Shown here one piece after another: positions 24,395-33,486 of a stretch of DNA of 64,000 bases. The notes beneath the pieces are model-generated. The model had not been told where the DNA came from. It saw only the letters and a program-made list of their open reading frames with translations, and did not search any database. Source of the stretch: Actinomycetota bacterium (GTDB taxonomy: Bacteria; Actinomycetota; Thermoleophilia; Gaiellales; Gaiellaceae); NCBI GenBank assembly GCA_009702325.1, contig WLID01000004.1, positions 1 to 64,000 on the forward strand, in the 5' to 3' direction. A program made the translations under genes and the position numbers. The stretch's first letter is position 1. Every line of letters begins with the position of its first letter.

Positions 24395-24628
24395 ATGGCC
24401 TGGATGACCTACACACCCGACGGACGGCAGCTCGACATCGAGCATGCTGACGGACTCTGGAAAGCGCGCTGCGACGGGGTTGACGGGTCGGGCGCGACCG
24501 CGAGCGAGGCGATCGCAGCGGTGATCATCGACGACACACCCACGATCGGCCGCGACAACGTCGGGCTGCGTGTGTGGATCGAGACGCAGGCAACGCGCCT
24601 CGAACACGAAGTCGCGCTCGGCTCCTAG
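24395..24628 (+). CDS. Small hypothetical protein
   Basis: A 77-residue protein beginning MAWMTYTPDGRQLDIEHADG, acidic, with alternating strands and helices. No family recognised. Support comes from the promoter at the expected leaderless spacing and from codon use. Its stop overlaps that of hisC in a CTAG tetranucleotide. Confidence 0.6.
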   Translation: MAWMTYTPDGRQLDIEHADGLWKARCDGVDGSGATASEAIAAVIIDDTPTIGRDNVGLRVWIETQATRLEHEVALGS

Positions 24629-25746
24629 GCGTTGGCGCTGAGCGCGCCCGGAAGCGCGGCCGCGAAGAAGTCGAGCTCTTCCGGTGTGCCAACCGACACC
24701 CGGATCGCCGTGTGTGAACCGAACCCGCCAAGCGGACGCACGATGACGCCTGCACGCAAGAGGCGCTCGTAGAGCCCTGCAGCGTCGTCGCCCACGTCGA
24801 CGTAGAGGAAGTTGCCGAGCGCACCGGCCTGCGGCGTCAATCCGTGTGCGCGCACGATCTCGTCGAGGCGAGCCATCCCGGCGGCGTTGATTGCGCGACG
24901 GCGCGCGAGCTCGGCATCGTCGTCGAGGCTTGCCACAGCGGCAAGCTGCGCGGTGGTGGTGATGTCGAATGGGCGCCGCACCTTCGACATCGCGGCGATC
25001 ACGTCGGACGGGCCGACGGCGTACCCAACCCGCAGGCCGGCGAGGCCGTAGATCTTGGAGAACGTCCGGAGCACAACCACGGGGCGGCCCGGCTTGAGGT
25101 ACTCCTCGACCGCGTCGCCGTAGTCGGGATCGTCGATGTATTCGAAGTACGCCTGATCGATAACGGCGATGACGTGCGCAGGGAGCGCCGCCATGAATCG
25201 GTCGAGCTCAGCTCGTGTTGAGGCAGTCCCGGTCGGGTTGTTTGGCTGGCAGACGTAGACGATCTTCGTCTTCGGCGTGATCGCGGCGAGGAGACCGTCG
25301 AGGTCGTAGCGCCCGTCGATCAGCGGAACGGTGACGGCGTTTGCACCTTGCTTGCGCGCATAGATGAAGTAGCTCGGAAACGACGGCCACCCGCACACGA
25401 TCTCGTCGCCTGGGTCGAGCAGCGCCTGGCTGAGCATGTCGATGCACCCGTCGGCACCTGAGCCTGCGACGACGTTCCCGAACGCAACGCCGTGGCGTGC
25501 CGCAAGCGCGTCGTGCAGCCGGAACGTGCCGCCATCGGGGTAGCGGTTGAGATCGTTCGCCACCTTTGCCATCACCTCGAGCGCCGCCGGGAACGGCCCA
25601 AATGGGCCTTCGTTCGACGCAAGCTTCACAACCCGCTCGAGGCCGAGCTCGCGTTGAACGTCTTCCACCGGCTTGCCCGGCACGTACGGGGTCAGCTCCG
25701 CGACGGCAGGGCGAATCAGAGAGCTGCTCGTGTTGCTCGCTTCCAC
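24625..25746 (-). CDS. hisC: Histidinol-phosphate aminotransferase
   Basis: A 373-residue class I/II PLP aminotransferase. ASNEGPFGP, QPNNPTGT (PLP ring contact), the Schiff-base lysine in RTFSKIYGLAGLRVGY and the RPLGGFG/IRVSVGT C-terminus fit HisC, which transfers an amino group to imidazole-acetol phosphate. Aromatic aminotransferases of this subfamily are alternatives. GTG start with TAGGGT seven bases upstream. Confidence 0.88.
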   Translation of the reverse strand: MEASNTSSSLIRPAVAELTPYVPGKPVEDVQRELGLERVVKLASNEGPFGPFPAALEVMAKVANDLNRYPDGGTFRLHDALAARHGVAFGNVVAGSGADGCIDMLSQALLDPGDEIVCGWPSFPSYFIYARKQGANAVTVPLIDGRYDLDGLLAAITPKTKIVYVCQPNNPTGTASTRAELDRFMAALPAHVIAVIDQAYFEYIDDPDYGDAVEEYLKPGRPVVVLRTFSKIYGLAGLRVGYAVGPSDVIAAMSKVRRPFDITTTAQLAAVASLDDDAELARRRAINAAGMARLDEIVRAHGLTPQAGALGNFLYVDVGDDAAGLYERLLRAGVIVRPLGGFGSHTAIRVSVGTPEELDFFAAALPGALSANA

Positions 25747-25753
25747 GACCGAA

Positions 25754-25759
25754 ACCCTA
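25754..25759 (-). promoter_or_regulatory. TAGGGT -10 box of hisC
   Basis: TAGGGT on the minus strand, seven bases before GTG 25746. Confidence 0.45.
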
Positions 25760-25791
25760 CCCAGGCGCGTCCGCTACCGGCTTCGACTGCG

Positions 25792-25797
25792 TACCCT
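25792..25797 (+). promoter_or_regulatory. TACCCT -10 box, predicted leaderless start at 25804
   Basis: TACCCT on the plus strand, six bases before the ATG; back to back with the hisC box. Confidence 0.5.
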
Positions 25798-25803
25798 TGC
25801 TGC

Positions 25804-26433
25804 ATGTCGCGCCTCGGCCTCTTCCCCTTGCCGCTTGTGCTCGTTCCCACTGAGCGGCTGCCGCTGCACATCTTTGAGCCGCGGTACAAGGAGCTGATTG
25901 GCGAGTGTCTGACAAACGGCACGGAGTTCGGAGTCGTGCTCTCGGCTGATGGCGGCGAGGCGCACGACGTTGGAACACGCGCGAGCATCGTCGAGGTGCT
26001 GATTGAGCATCCCGATGGGAGCATGGACATCGTCGTTGAAGGTGGCGAAAGGTTTCACCTCGTCGAGACGCACTACGACCGCACGTTCCTGAGCGGCACC
26101 GTCGAAGACGTGATCGACGTCGAAGACGATCCCGAAGATCTCGATGTGGGTCGCGTGCTGGCGCTCTACGACCGCCTGATCGAGGCGGCGGGCGAGGATG
26201 AAGAGATTGAGCCACTCGATGGTGGCTCGGGACTGCTCGACTGGGAGATCACCGCACGGGCCGATCTCCCACCGCCTGCCAAGCAGGAGCTGCTTGAGCT
26301 GACCTCGCCGCGCCGTCGTTACGCGATCCTTGCCGAACGGCTTGAGTCGGCGTTCGGTGCGGCCGGCCTGCGAAAGCGTGTTTCCGACCGGGCCGCTCAC
26401 AACGGCCGGGTCGTTCCACACGACGAGCTCTAG
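25804..26433 (+). CDS. Lon N-terminal (substrate-binding) domain protein
   Basis: A 209-residue stand-alone LON_substr_bdg protein with the signature LFPLPLVLVPTERLPLHIFEPRYKEL-type start (residues 4-30). The ATPase and protease domains of Lon are absent. Function unknown; such proteins may bind unfolded substrates. Its stop overlaps that of the GNAT gene in CTAG. Confidence 0.88.
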   Translation: MSRLGLFPLPLVLVPTERLPLHIFEPRYKELIGECLTNGTEFGVVLSADGGEAHDVGTRASIVEVLIEHPDGSMDIVVEGGERFHLVETHYDRTFLSGTVEDVIDVEDDPEDLDVGRVLALYDRLIEAAGEDEEIEPLDGGSGLLDWEITARADLPPPAKQELLELTSPRRRYAILAERLESAFGAAGLRKRVSDRAAHNGRVVPHDEL

Positions 26434-26936
26434 GCGAGCGCCTTCGCCATCAAGATCGCGTCGGCGTAGGTTCCGTCGGGCCGTCGGTAGTGGCGGCGCC
26501 GCACACCTTCCTCCAGGTACCCGAGCTTCTCGTAGAGGGCGATCGCGGGCGAGTTGTGGGGGAACACGTGCAGCTCCAGTTTGGTGACGCTCGCGAAGCC
26601 CGCCCACTCTTCGGCAACTCCCATTAAGAGCGTCGCGACACCCTGTCGGCGATGTGATGCGGCAACCATCAGCCCAATGTCTGCGACATGGGCGCTCGAT
26701 GGGTGCGCGTCGCGGGTGATCGATAGACGGCCGACGATCGTGTCGCCGACGGTTGCCAGGAACAGGCCGGCGTCAGGGTGACGTCGGAGCGCGCGGACGT
26801 AGCGTCGTTCGGCGGCAACGCTCCGCCACCGCGCGTCGGAGAGCAGCCACCCTTCCGGCTCACCTGCGATCGCGCTTGCGAGTGCCACGAGCGCGTCGGC
26901 GTCGCGCGGCTCGGCTGTGCGCACGGTGACCGTCAT
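26430..26936 (-). CDS. GNAT-family N-acetyltransferase
   Basis: A 168-residue acetyltransferase. The acetyl-CoA pyrophosphate loop is RRQGVATLLM (about 95-104), preceded by DIGLMVAASH, and the C-terminal motif NSPAIALYEKLGYLEEG is typical. Substrate unknown. ATG 26936 overlaps the ggt stop (ATGA), so translation is coupled. Confidence 0.9.
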   Translation of the reverse strand: MTVTVRTAEPRDADALVALASAIAGEPEGWLLSDARWRSVAAERRYVRALRRHPDAGLFLATVGDTIVGRLSITRDAHPSSAHVADIGLMVAASHRRQGVATLLMGVAEEWAGFASVTKLELHVFPHNSPAIALYEKLGYLEEGVRRRHYRRPDGTYADAILMAKALA

Positions 26937-28504
26937 GCGCTCACAACGAACCCGGCACCGCCACGGCGTGGGTCGCCTGCGGCGGCGAGGGTTCCGTCGG
27001 CACGAACTTCGACACCGGCCGCTCCTCCGAAGAACAGGTTGCGGCGCCGCCAGCGGACGACGTCGTAGCCTTGCTCCTCGAGCCGGTCGAGCTCGGCCTG
27101 GTCGTGTCCCCCTTCACAGTGGAGGTGCGGCTCGTCGACGTGCACACGGGGTGCGGCGATCGCGTCCTCGACACCCATGCCGTGCTGGATGACGTTCACG
27201 ACGATCTGCATGATCGCGCCGCGGAGCCGTGCGGAGCCGGCGCTGCCAACGACGAGGCGTGTGCGGCCGCTCGGGTCGAGCGCAACCGACGGCGACATCA
27301 TGCTCGTGAGGCGTCGCCCTGGACGCGGCGTGTGACCGACGACGAGGTCGTACTCGCCAAGCATGTTGTTCATGTAGATCCCGGTGCCGGGGATGATCAC
27401 GCCTGAGCCTGATCCCGTGGACGTCGAGAGCGACGCGGCGTTGCCGTCACCGTCGATTACCGAGACATGTGTGGTGCCACCGTAAGGTGCGTGTTCGGTC
27501 ACGGCGGGTGCCCGTTCGGTGATGCGATTGATGGCGGCTGCGATCTCGGAGTCAGCGAGCAGCCGTGATGCGAGGCCGCCGCGGTGGAGCTCGCTCGCGA
27601 AGCTCCCGCCGCGTGCGCGGGTCTGCTCGCGCATCACTTCGGCGATCGTCGCAATCGCCTCGGCTGAACCCTGCCGCGTGTCGCCCAACCGTTCGAGGAT
27701 CGCGAGGCCGTAGGCGATCAGCACTGCCCCTGACGACGGTGGCGGGTTTGAGAGGAACTCGTGGCCACGGAACGTCGCACGTACGGGCTGGCGCCAGATG
27801 ACGCGGAACGCGTCGAGGTCAGCCTGCGTGAGGTCTCCCCCGCCCTCGCGAATCGTCGTGACCATCGCGTGTGCGCGCTCGCCGCGGTAGAACGCTGCGG
27901 CGCCTTCCTTCTGGATCGCTTCGAGCGTGTCTGCCAGGTCGTTGAACGCCATCGTCTGACCAGCGACGAAACGGTTGCCGTGCGGGCTGTAGATCTTTCG
28001 TCCCTCGTCGGTGAGCCGCAGGATCGGATCGAGCAGCAGCTGCAGATGCGCCTGCTCACGGCTGAGCACCACTCCCGCTCGTGCGAATTCGATCGCCGGT
28101 GCGACGAGCTCTGCCCACGGCAGCTTCCCAAACGCCTTGTGGGTGGTTGCGAGGCCGAGGATGGTGCCGGGAACCGCGCACGACGCTTCGCCGATGCGGA
28201 AGAGCTGTTTGGTCTCGTTGTCGCCGCCGAACCCGACGTCGACGGTCTTCATTGCGCCACCCCGGAGATGATCGAGGCCCAGGCCTGGTGTGGTGACGAA
28301 GAAGTCGGCGATGCGTGTTGATCGGTCGCGTGCCCGGTGGATGAGCATGAAGCCGCCGGAGCCTGGCCCGGTGAGTGGGCTTTCGGTGACGGCCGATGCG
28401 AAGGCGGCTGCGATGCAGGCGTCGACGGCGTTGCCGCCCTCGGCGAGCACGCGGGCTCCTGCTTCGGCGGTGAGCGGGTGCCCACCTGCGACCGCGCCTC
28501 TCAT
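26933..28504 (-). CDS. ggt: Gamma-glutamyltransferase
   Basis: A 523-residue Ntn hydrolase that cleaves gamma-glutamyl bonds of glutathione or similar thiols. GGNAVDAC lies near residue 24; the autoprocessing and catalytic threonine should be T344 in YGGTTHVSVIDGDGN, followed by STGSGSGV. No signal peptide is visible, so it may be cytoplasmic. The ATG is six bases after TAGGCT. Coupled to the GNAT gene. Confidence 0.9.
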   Translation of the reverse strand: MRGAVAGGHPLTAEAGARVLAEGGNAVDACIAAAFASAVTESPLTGPGSGGFMLIHRARDRSTRIADFFVTTPGLGLDHLRGGAMKTVDVGFGGDNETKQLFRIGEASCAVPGTILGLATTHKAFGKLPWAELVAPAIEFARAGVVLSREQAHLQLLLDPILRLTDEGRKIYSPHGNRFVAGQTMAFNDLADTLEAIQKEGAAAFYRGERAHAMVTTIREGGGDLTQADLDAFRVIWRQPVRATFRGHEFLSNPPPSSGAVLIAYGLAILERLGDTRQGSAEAIATIAEVMREQTRARGGSFASELHRGGLASRLLADSEIAAAINRITERAPAVTEHAPYGGTTHVSVIDGDGNAASLSTSTGSGSGVIIPGTGIYMNNMLGEYDLVVGHTPRPGRRLTSMMSPSVALDPSGRTRLVVGSAGSARLRGAIMQIVVNVIQHGMGVEDAIAAPRVHVDEPHLHCEGGHDQAELDRLEEQGYDVVRWRRRNLFFGGAAGVEVRADGTLAAAGDPRRGGAGFVVSA

Positions 28505-28510
28505 ATCAGG

Positions 28511-28516
28511 AGCCTA
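28511..28516 (-). promoter_or_regulatory. TAGGCT -10 box, predicted leaderless start of ggt
   Basis: TAGGCT on the minus strand, six bases before ATG 28504. Confidence 0.5.
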
Positions 28517-28637
28517 ACGGCCGATTACGTCGGCGACCTGCTGAGTCTTCCGCAAAGAACTTGCGGGAGACCAACGGAATCTTCACGAGATTCTCACCAG
28601 CTGTCGGCAAGGTGGAAGGGCAGGAAAGACAAAAACA

Positions 28638-29642
28638 ATGCGTATCGGTCAGCAGACCTCAAAGTTTCTTGCGGCAGCGGTCGCCATTGCTGGCGTCGTG
28701 CTTGTCGTGTCCCGTCCGGACTTTCTTGGTGACCAAGCCGGCCGCACAGTGAACGCCTTCAGGAGCGCGAACCCGTTGTGGATCGCTGCTGCATTTGTCG
28801 CGTTTGCGCTCGGGTATGTGAGTTACGTCGGTTCTTGGCGTGCATCAGCCGCGGGGATGGGCATGAAGCTTGGGTTCCGCCCGACGCTCGCGCGGCTGGG
28901 CATCGGCTCGGTTGTGAACACGTTTGCGCCGGCGCGTGCTGGTGATGCGGTGAAGATCGCGCTGATGTCGGAGACGATGAGCGGCCCCGACAAGCTGTGG
29001 ACTGCCGGCGGTGTGTACGCGGCGGTGGCGGCGTCGCGTGCGGCGGCCGTGACGGTGTTGACGCTCGTCGCGTCGTCGACTGGTCTGCTGCCTGCTTGGC
29101 CGGGGATGGTGATCGGTGCGGCGGTTGTGAGCGTTGCTGCTGCGGCGCGGTTCTCGACGCGGGCGCGGCGCTTCAAGCGTGCGGTGCATCTTGTTGAGGG
29201 GATCGCGGCGTTGACGCAGTCGCCGAGGCGCGGCGCGGTGTTGATCGGTTGGGCGCTTGCTACGACTGGCGCACGGATTTTGGCGGTCGCCGGGTTGGCG
29301 TCGGCCTTTGGGTTGCCTCGCCCGTTTCTTGTTGCGCTCCTTGTGGTGACGGCGCTTGACCTGTCGGGTGCGTTGCCGCTCACACCGGGCAATGTCGGTG
29401 TTGCGAGTGGCGCGGTGATGGTGGCGCTTGGCACGGTGGGGATTTCGGTGGCGGCGTCGCTGACGATCAGCGTTGCGGTGCAGGCGCTCGAGACGCTCGT
29501 GTCGCTTTCGGCGGGTGCGTTCGGCACGGTCTATCTCGCACGGCCGGTGACGATCCGCCCGTGGCTGATCCGTGCTGGCTCGCTTACTGCTGCAGGTAGT
29601 GCAGCTGCGCTGGTTGGCGCGGTTGTTATGCGCTTCGCCTAG
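28638..29642 (+). CDS. Flippase-like / LPG synthase transmembrane-region family protein
   Basis: A 334-residue integral membrane protein with about eight helices of the AglD/UPF0104 family, matching the transmembrane half of MprF without the synthase domain. Conserved pieces include SVVNTFAPARAGDAVKIALM (about 90-110) and LPLTPGNVGVASG. Probably flips lipids. AGGAAAG precedes the ATG. The 132-bp upstream region holds no other gene. Confidence 0.85.
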   Translation: MRIGQQTSKFLAAAVAIAGVVLVVSRPDFLGDQAGRTVNAFRSANPLWIAAAFVAFALGYVSYVGSWRASAAGMGMKLGFRPTLARLGIGSVVNTFAPARAGDAVKIALMSETMSGPDKLWTAGGVYAAVAASRAAAVTVLTLVASSTGLLPAWPGMVIGAAVVSVAAAARFSTRARRFKRAVHLVEGIAALTQSPRRGAVLIGWALATTGARILAVAGLASAFGLPRPFLVALLVVTALDLSGALPLTPGNVGVASGAVMVALGTVGISVAASLTISVAVQALETLVSLSAGAFGTVYLARPVTIRPWLIRAGSLTAAGSAAALVGAVVMRFA

Positions 29643-29815
29643 GCGTTCTGCGGCGTTCTGAGCGGCTGGGCCGTCTCAACCCCGCTCCGTGTCCATGTTG
29701 GACGTGTCGGCGTGTTGGAGGGCTTCCTAGCGCCTCGGTGCTTCACGGTGGGACGGCGCGCGTTGGTGACCTGCCGCGGGTGCGACGGTTCGGTGTGCGG
29801 GTGGTGCTGGGGCGG
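29643..29815. other. Non-coding gap between convergent genes
   Basis: 173 bases between the convergent flippase-like and ftsZ genes. I see no open frame, no tRNA, no strong terminator hairpin and no copy of the dispersed elements. Confidence 0.5.
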
Positions 29816-31117
29816 CTAGTCGGTCAGGAACGAGGGCGGGGCGATGTCGCCGCTGCCGAAGCTCGTTCCTGGTGTGGTGAGGGTTGAGCGGCGGCGTTGG
29901 CCACCGAGCCCTGTTGCGACGACCGTGATCCAGATCTGGCCGGTGAGGCGTTCGTCGATCGTCGCACCGAAGATGATGTTTGTTTCGTCGGTGGCGGCGG
30001 CGCGGACGACTTCGGCTGCTTCGTTGACTTCGTAGAGCGAGATGTCGCTGCCGCCTGCGATGGAGAGCAGGATGCCGCGGGCCCCAACGATTTCGGTGTC
30101 GATGAGCGGGCTGCGGAGTGCGCGTTCGGCGGCTTCTTTGGCGCGGTTTTCGCCGGTTGCCATGCCGATGCCCATGAGTGCGGAGCCGGCGTCCTTCATG
30201 ATCGTGCGGACGTCGGCGAAGTCGAGGTTGATGAGGCCGGTGTTGGTGATCAGGTCGCAGATGCCCTGGACGCCTTGGCGGAGCACGTCGTCGGCGATGC
30301 GGAACGCGTCGAGCATCGAGGTTGACTTGTCGAGCACCTCGAGGAGTCGGTCGTTCGGGATCACGATCACGGTGTCGCAGGCGGCGCGGAGTGCTTCAAC
30401 GCCGAGTTCGGCCTGCTTCATGCGCCGGGAGCCTTCGAATTTGAACGGTGTGGTGACGATGCCGACGGTGAGCGCCCCAAGGTCGCGTGCGATCTTTGCG
30501 ACGACTGGTGCTGCACCGGAGCCTGTGCCGCCGCCTTCTCCTGCGGTGACGAACACCATGTCGGAGCCGCGGAGTGCGCGCTTGATTGCGTCGTAGCTCT
30601 CTTCGGCGGCGAGCCGGCCGACTTCGGGATCGGCACCTGAGCCGAGTCCTTCGGTGAGTTCGCTGCCGATGTGGATCTTGGCGGGAGCGTCGCTCATTTG
30701 GAGCTGCTGAATGTCGGTGTTGACGGCGATGAAGTCGACCTGCGTGATGCCGGCGTCCATCATCCGATCAAGGGCGTTGAGGCCTGCTCCACCGACGCCG
30801 GCGACACGGATGACGGCGCCGTAGGCGGCTGCGTCGCGTGCGCGCTCGAGGCGTGCGGGGTTTTCGGGGAGCGGCTCGAGCCAGCGGGCTGCACGCTCGC
30901 GGGCGGTGTTTGACGGTTCGGGTTCGGCCGACGGGGTCGGCACGGCGCGGATCGGTTCGACTGGTGCGGGAGCTGCGGATTCGACGGTCAGCTGGTCGGC
31001 TGCTTCAGCCGAGAGCGACTCGATTTCGTTTGCCTGTGCTCGACGCTGCGCGGCTTCGGTCGCCTTAAAGAGCTCGGCGAGCGGACCTTCACGCAAGCTG
31101 GCGCGATTTCTCGCCAC
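29816..31117 (-). CDS. ftsZ: Cell division protein FtsZ with N-terminal extension
   Basis: A 433-residue tubulin homologue that forms the division ring. An N-terminal extension of about 95 Ala/Glu-rich residues precedes the GTPase core ([15 protein letters not shown]). The tubulin signature [10 protein letters not shown] lies near residue 190, and the T7 loop NLDFADV is intact. The tail ends GDIAPPSFL, a degenerate form of the C-terminal partner-binding peptide. GTG 31117 has a perfect AAGGAGG site six bases upstream and lies inside the parA 3' end (29-base overlap). No ftsA/ftsQ/mur genes are adjacent, so this may not be the dcw-cluster copy. Confidence 0.92.
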   Translation of the reverse strand: MARNRASLREGPLAELFKATEAAQRRAQANEIESLSAEAADQLTVESAAPAPVEPIRAVPTPSAEPEPSNTARERAARWLEPLPENPARLERARDAAAYGAVIRVAGVGGAGLNALDRMMDAGITQVDFIAVNTDIQQLQMSDAPAKIHIGSELTEGLGSGADPEVGRLAAEESYDAIKRALRGSDMVFVTAGEGGGTGSGAAPVVAKIARDLGALTVGIVTTPFKFEGSRRMKQAELGVEALRAACDTVIVIPNDRLLEVLDKSTSMLDAFRIADDVLRQGVQGICDLITNTGLINLDFADVRTIMKDAGSALMGIGMATGENRAKEAAERALRSPLIDTEIVGARGILLSIAGGSDISLYEVNEAAEVVRAAATDETNIIFGATIDERLTGQIWITVVATGLGGQRRRSTLTTPGTSFGSGDIAPPSFLTD

Positions 31118-31925
31118 TGAGAACCTCCTTCGCCAGGTCGCGGTAGAGCGCGGCGGCTTCGCCGTCAGGCTCGTACGCGAGGACAGAGGCACCCTTGACT
31201 GGGGCCTCGGCGTAACGGACGGTCTTGCGAATACGGGTGTTGAAGACGACGTCGCCAAAGCTTTCGCGCAGGATCTCGTCTGCCTCGCGGGAGTGCGTGA
31301 GGCGCTTGTCGTACATCGTCGGGAGGATTCCGATGATGCCGACGTGCGGGTTGAGGTTCTCCCGCACGATCTGCAGCGTGTTCTGGAGCTGCGCGAGTCC
31401 GCGCAGCGAGAGATATTCGGTCTGCACCGGCACGATCACGCCTGTTGCTGCGACGAATGCGTTGATCGTCAGCAGGCCAAGCGACGGCGGCGTGTCGATC
31501 AGGATGTAGTCGTAGCGTTCACGGATCGGCTGGAAAGCCTTTTCGAGGGCGCGTTCCCGGCCGATCTGGCTCGACAGCGCAAGCTCGGCGCCAGCGAGGT
31601 CGATTGACGCGACGGCGAGATCGATCTCGCGGTGCGCAATCACCTCTTCGATCGGCATCCGGCTGACGAGCACGTCGAACATCGACTTCTCGATCGCATC
31701 GGGGTTCATGCCCTGCGACATGGTGAGGTTGCCCTGCGGGTCAAGATCGACCGCAAGCACGCGCTTGCCCATCTCAGCGAGCGCGACGCCAAGGTTCAGC
31801 GTTGTCGTCGTCTTTGCGACGCCACCCTTCTGGTTGGCGAGCGCAATGACCTGCGCGAACGCGTTGCCCTTCCCACCACGGGCGGGTCGGATGTTGGGAC
31901 GCGGAAGCAAGCGGGCAACTGCCAT
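31089..31925 (-). CDS. parA: ParA/Soj-family ATPase
   Basis: A 278-residue deviant Walker ATPase: KGGVAKTTT (33-41), DLDPQGNLT, and [14 protein letters not shown]. ParA proteins segregate chromosomes or position cargo by nucleoid-based gradients. No parB or parS follows; instead ftsZ overlaps it, so a role in division-site placement (MipZ/MinD-like) is possible but unproven. ATG 31925 is chosen because the conserved part begins soon after; no ribosome site is evident. Confidence 0.88.
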   Translation of the reverse strand: MAVARLLPRPNIRPARGGKGNAFAQVIALANQKGGVAKTTTTLNLGVALAEMGKRVLAVDLDPQGNLTMSQGMNPDAIEKSMFDVLVSRMPIEEVIAHREIDLAVASIDLAGAELALSSQIGRERALEKAFQPIRERYDYILIDTPPSLGLLTINAFVAATGVIVPVQTEYLSLRGLAQLQNTLQIVRENLNPHVGIIGILPTMYDKRLTHSREADEILRESFGDVVFNTRIRKTVRYAEAPVKGASVLAYEPDGEAAALYRDLAKEVLSGEKSRQLA

Positions 31926-31953
31926 GTAGTCGGCGTTTTCGGGTTGGACTACC

Positions 31954-32169
31954 TCATTCCTTCTCCGTTCGTGCACGAAGTTTCGAAACCGCTTCCTGCG
32001 CCCGCACGTCTCCTTCGGCCCTCGCCCACTCCTCCGCCTCCCGCACGAGTGCCCGCAACTCGACAAGAACGGTTGGCGCTGAGGCCTGCCCCGCTACGAG
32101 CGCATCGATGCGCTCGAGCCGTTCGAGCACGGGCTCAGCGACACGGTCGGGCGAGGCAGCGATCTCCAT
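31954..32169 (-). CDS. Small helical protein upstream of parA
   Basis: A 71-residue, strongly helical and acidic protein (MEIAASPDRVAEPVLERLERI) with heptad-like leucines. No family recognised. ATG 32169 is six bases after TACGGT. It ends 28 bases before parA, so it probably starts the parA-ftsZ operon. Confidence 0.6.
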   Translation of the reverse strand: MEIAASPDRVAEPVLERLERIDALVAGQASAPTVLVELRALVREAEEWARAEGDVRAQEAVSKLRARTEKE

Positions 32170-32175
32170 GCACCA

Positions 32176-32181
32176 ACCGTA
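32176..32181 (-). promoter_or_regulatory. TACGGT -10 box at the head of the parA-ftsZ operon
   Basis: TACGGT on the minus strand, six bases before ATG 32169. Confidence 0.45.
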
Positions 32182-32237
32182 CGGCGCAAGATGTAACGGC
32201 GCTGTCGCACGTTTGGATCGTTTGTGTAACGCGGAAG

Positions 32238-33455
32238 CTAGGCGGCGATTGACGCGGCGGCAGGCCGCGGGCGCACACCAAGCAACGTCTCGTCGAGCGC
32301 CTGCACAAGCTCAACGCGGTTCCCATGCAGCAGTGTCTCGACGAGCGCACGGCGGATCGCATCACGCGCGACCTTGTCGAGATGCTCCGCCCGCAACCGC
32401 TGCAAGAGATCGGCCCTCTCGGCGGTCTTCTCACCGAGCAGCACGGCACCACGGAGCGACGCGGCCCACCGGCCATCGTCGTTCCCGAGCAGCGACGTGA
32501 GGGCGTCGGCGAGTTGGCTGGAACGGAACGGCTCCTCGGCAAACAGGGAGAGCTCCCAGCGATCAAGCGCCTCGCCGAGCCCGCGGTCGCCGTCGGCAAT
32601 CGTCAGCCGCGACCGGAGATCGGCGGCAAGGCGACCACGGAGCGAGTCGAGGCGGATCGATTCACCGCGCGGCTCGGTGGCAGCAATCGGTAGGAGCGGC
32701 GAGATGCGCAGCGGCCGAAAATCGAGGCGTTCGAACACAACCGGGCCCGCGGCAATCGCCCCTGCGGTTGCAAGGCGGAGCGCGGTGACGGCGTCGGCGA
32801 GTTCGCCGGCGGCGTCGGGTGGTTCGGCGTCGTGCGAGTCGAGCTCGCGCGTGAGTTCAAGAATGCAAAGACGGTCGACGTCGCGGCCGAACTCGGCGGG
32901 CATCAGCCCGCGCGCCTCGGGCCAGAGCGTCGAGACCTCGCCCGCAACGACGTGGCGGATGCGGATGTCGCCGCCAAGTTCAACGGGTGATCCGGCCTGT
33001 AGGCCGATCAGCGGTGCGATCGCGGCGTACGAGCGGTTGGTGCCAAAGAGGGCTGTTTCGATGTCGGCGTAGGCGTGGTCGAACGCGTCGTCTTCCCAGT
33101 CGAACCCGCCGCAGCGTTCGGCGACCGCCGAGAGCATCGGCAGGAGGATCGAACGGAACAGTGCATCGTCGGCGTCGGCGCTAAGCCCGCCCGTATGCCC
33201 TTTGGCGAAGATCGCGGCCGCAGGTTCGCGGCGCAGGTCGTCGATCGCGTTGCGTGTGTCAGGGAGCCGCCGGAGGGTCGGGGCCTGGTCGTCGATGAAG
33301 CCACGAACGAGCGGCCGGTACTCGTACAGCGACGGCCCTTCGCGCGTTGCGTGCTCCTCGAACGCGAACGGCAGCTCTGCCCCGCGCTCAACCGCGAATG
33401 CGGCGAGACAGTAGCGCCGGAGCGAGTCGTAGAGGTGCGGTGCGCGGTGTGCCAC
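32238..33455 (-). CDS. Hypothetical protein, helical, acidic
   Basis: A protein of about 405 residues with no recognised motif; it contains several Asp/Glu-rich helices and one CxLxL-like cysteine (DRLCILELTRELD). I start it at GTG 33455 (VAHRAPHLYDSL), since earlier in-frame positions overlap the Nei gene on the same strand. No signal peptide or membrane segment. Confidence 0.7.
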   Translation of the reverse strand: MAHRAPHLYDSLRRYCLAAFAVERGAELPFAFEEHATREGPSLYEYRPLVRGFIDDQAPTLRRLPDTRNAIDDLRREPAAAIFAKGHTGGLSADADDALFRSILLPMLSAVAERCGGFDWEDDAFDHAYADIETALFGTNRSYAAIAPLIGLQAGSPVELGGDIRIRHVVAGEVSTLWPEARGLMPAEFGRDVDRLCILELTRELDSHDAEPPDAAGELADAVTALRLATAGAIAAGPVVFERLDFRPLRISPLLPIAATEPRGESIRLDSLRGRLAADLRSRLTIADGDRGLGEALDRWELSLFAEEPFRSSQLADALTSLLGNDDGRWAASLRGAVLLGEKTAERADLLQRLRAEHLDKVARDAIRRALVETLLHGNRVELVQALDETLLGVRPRPAAASIAA

Positions 33456-33486
33456 CCGTCCGATTTCCGCGCCGCGCGCCGGTCTC

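Noticed and set aside
29643..29815. A third copy of the dispersed structured element
   Set aside because: I found none of the shared blocks (central hairpin, CTTCGTCGACAGGG, GAGGACG) here.
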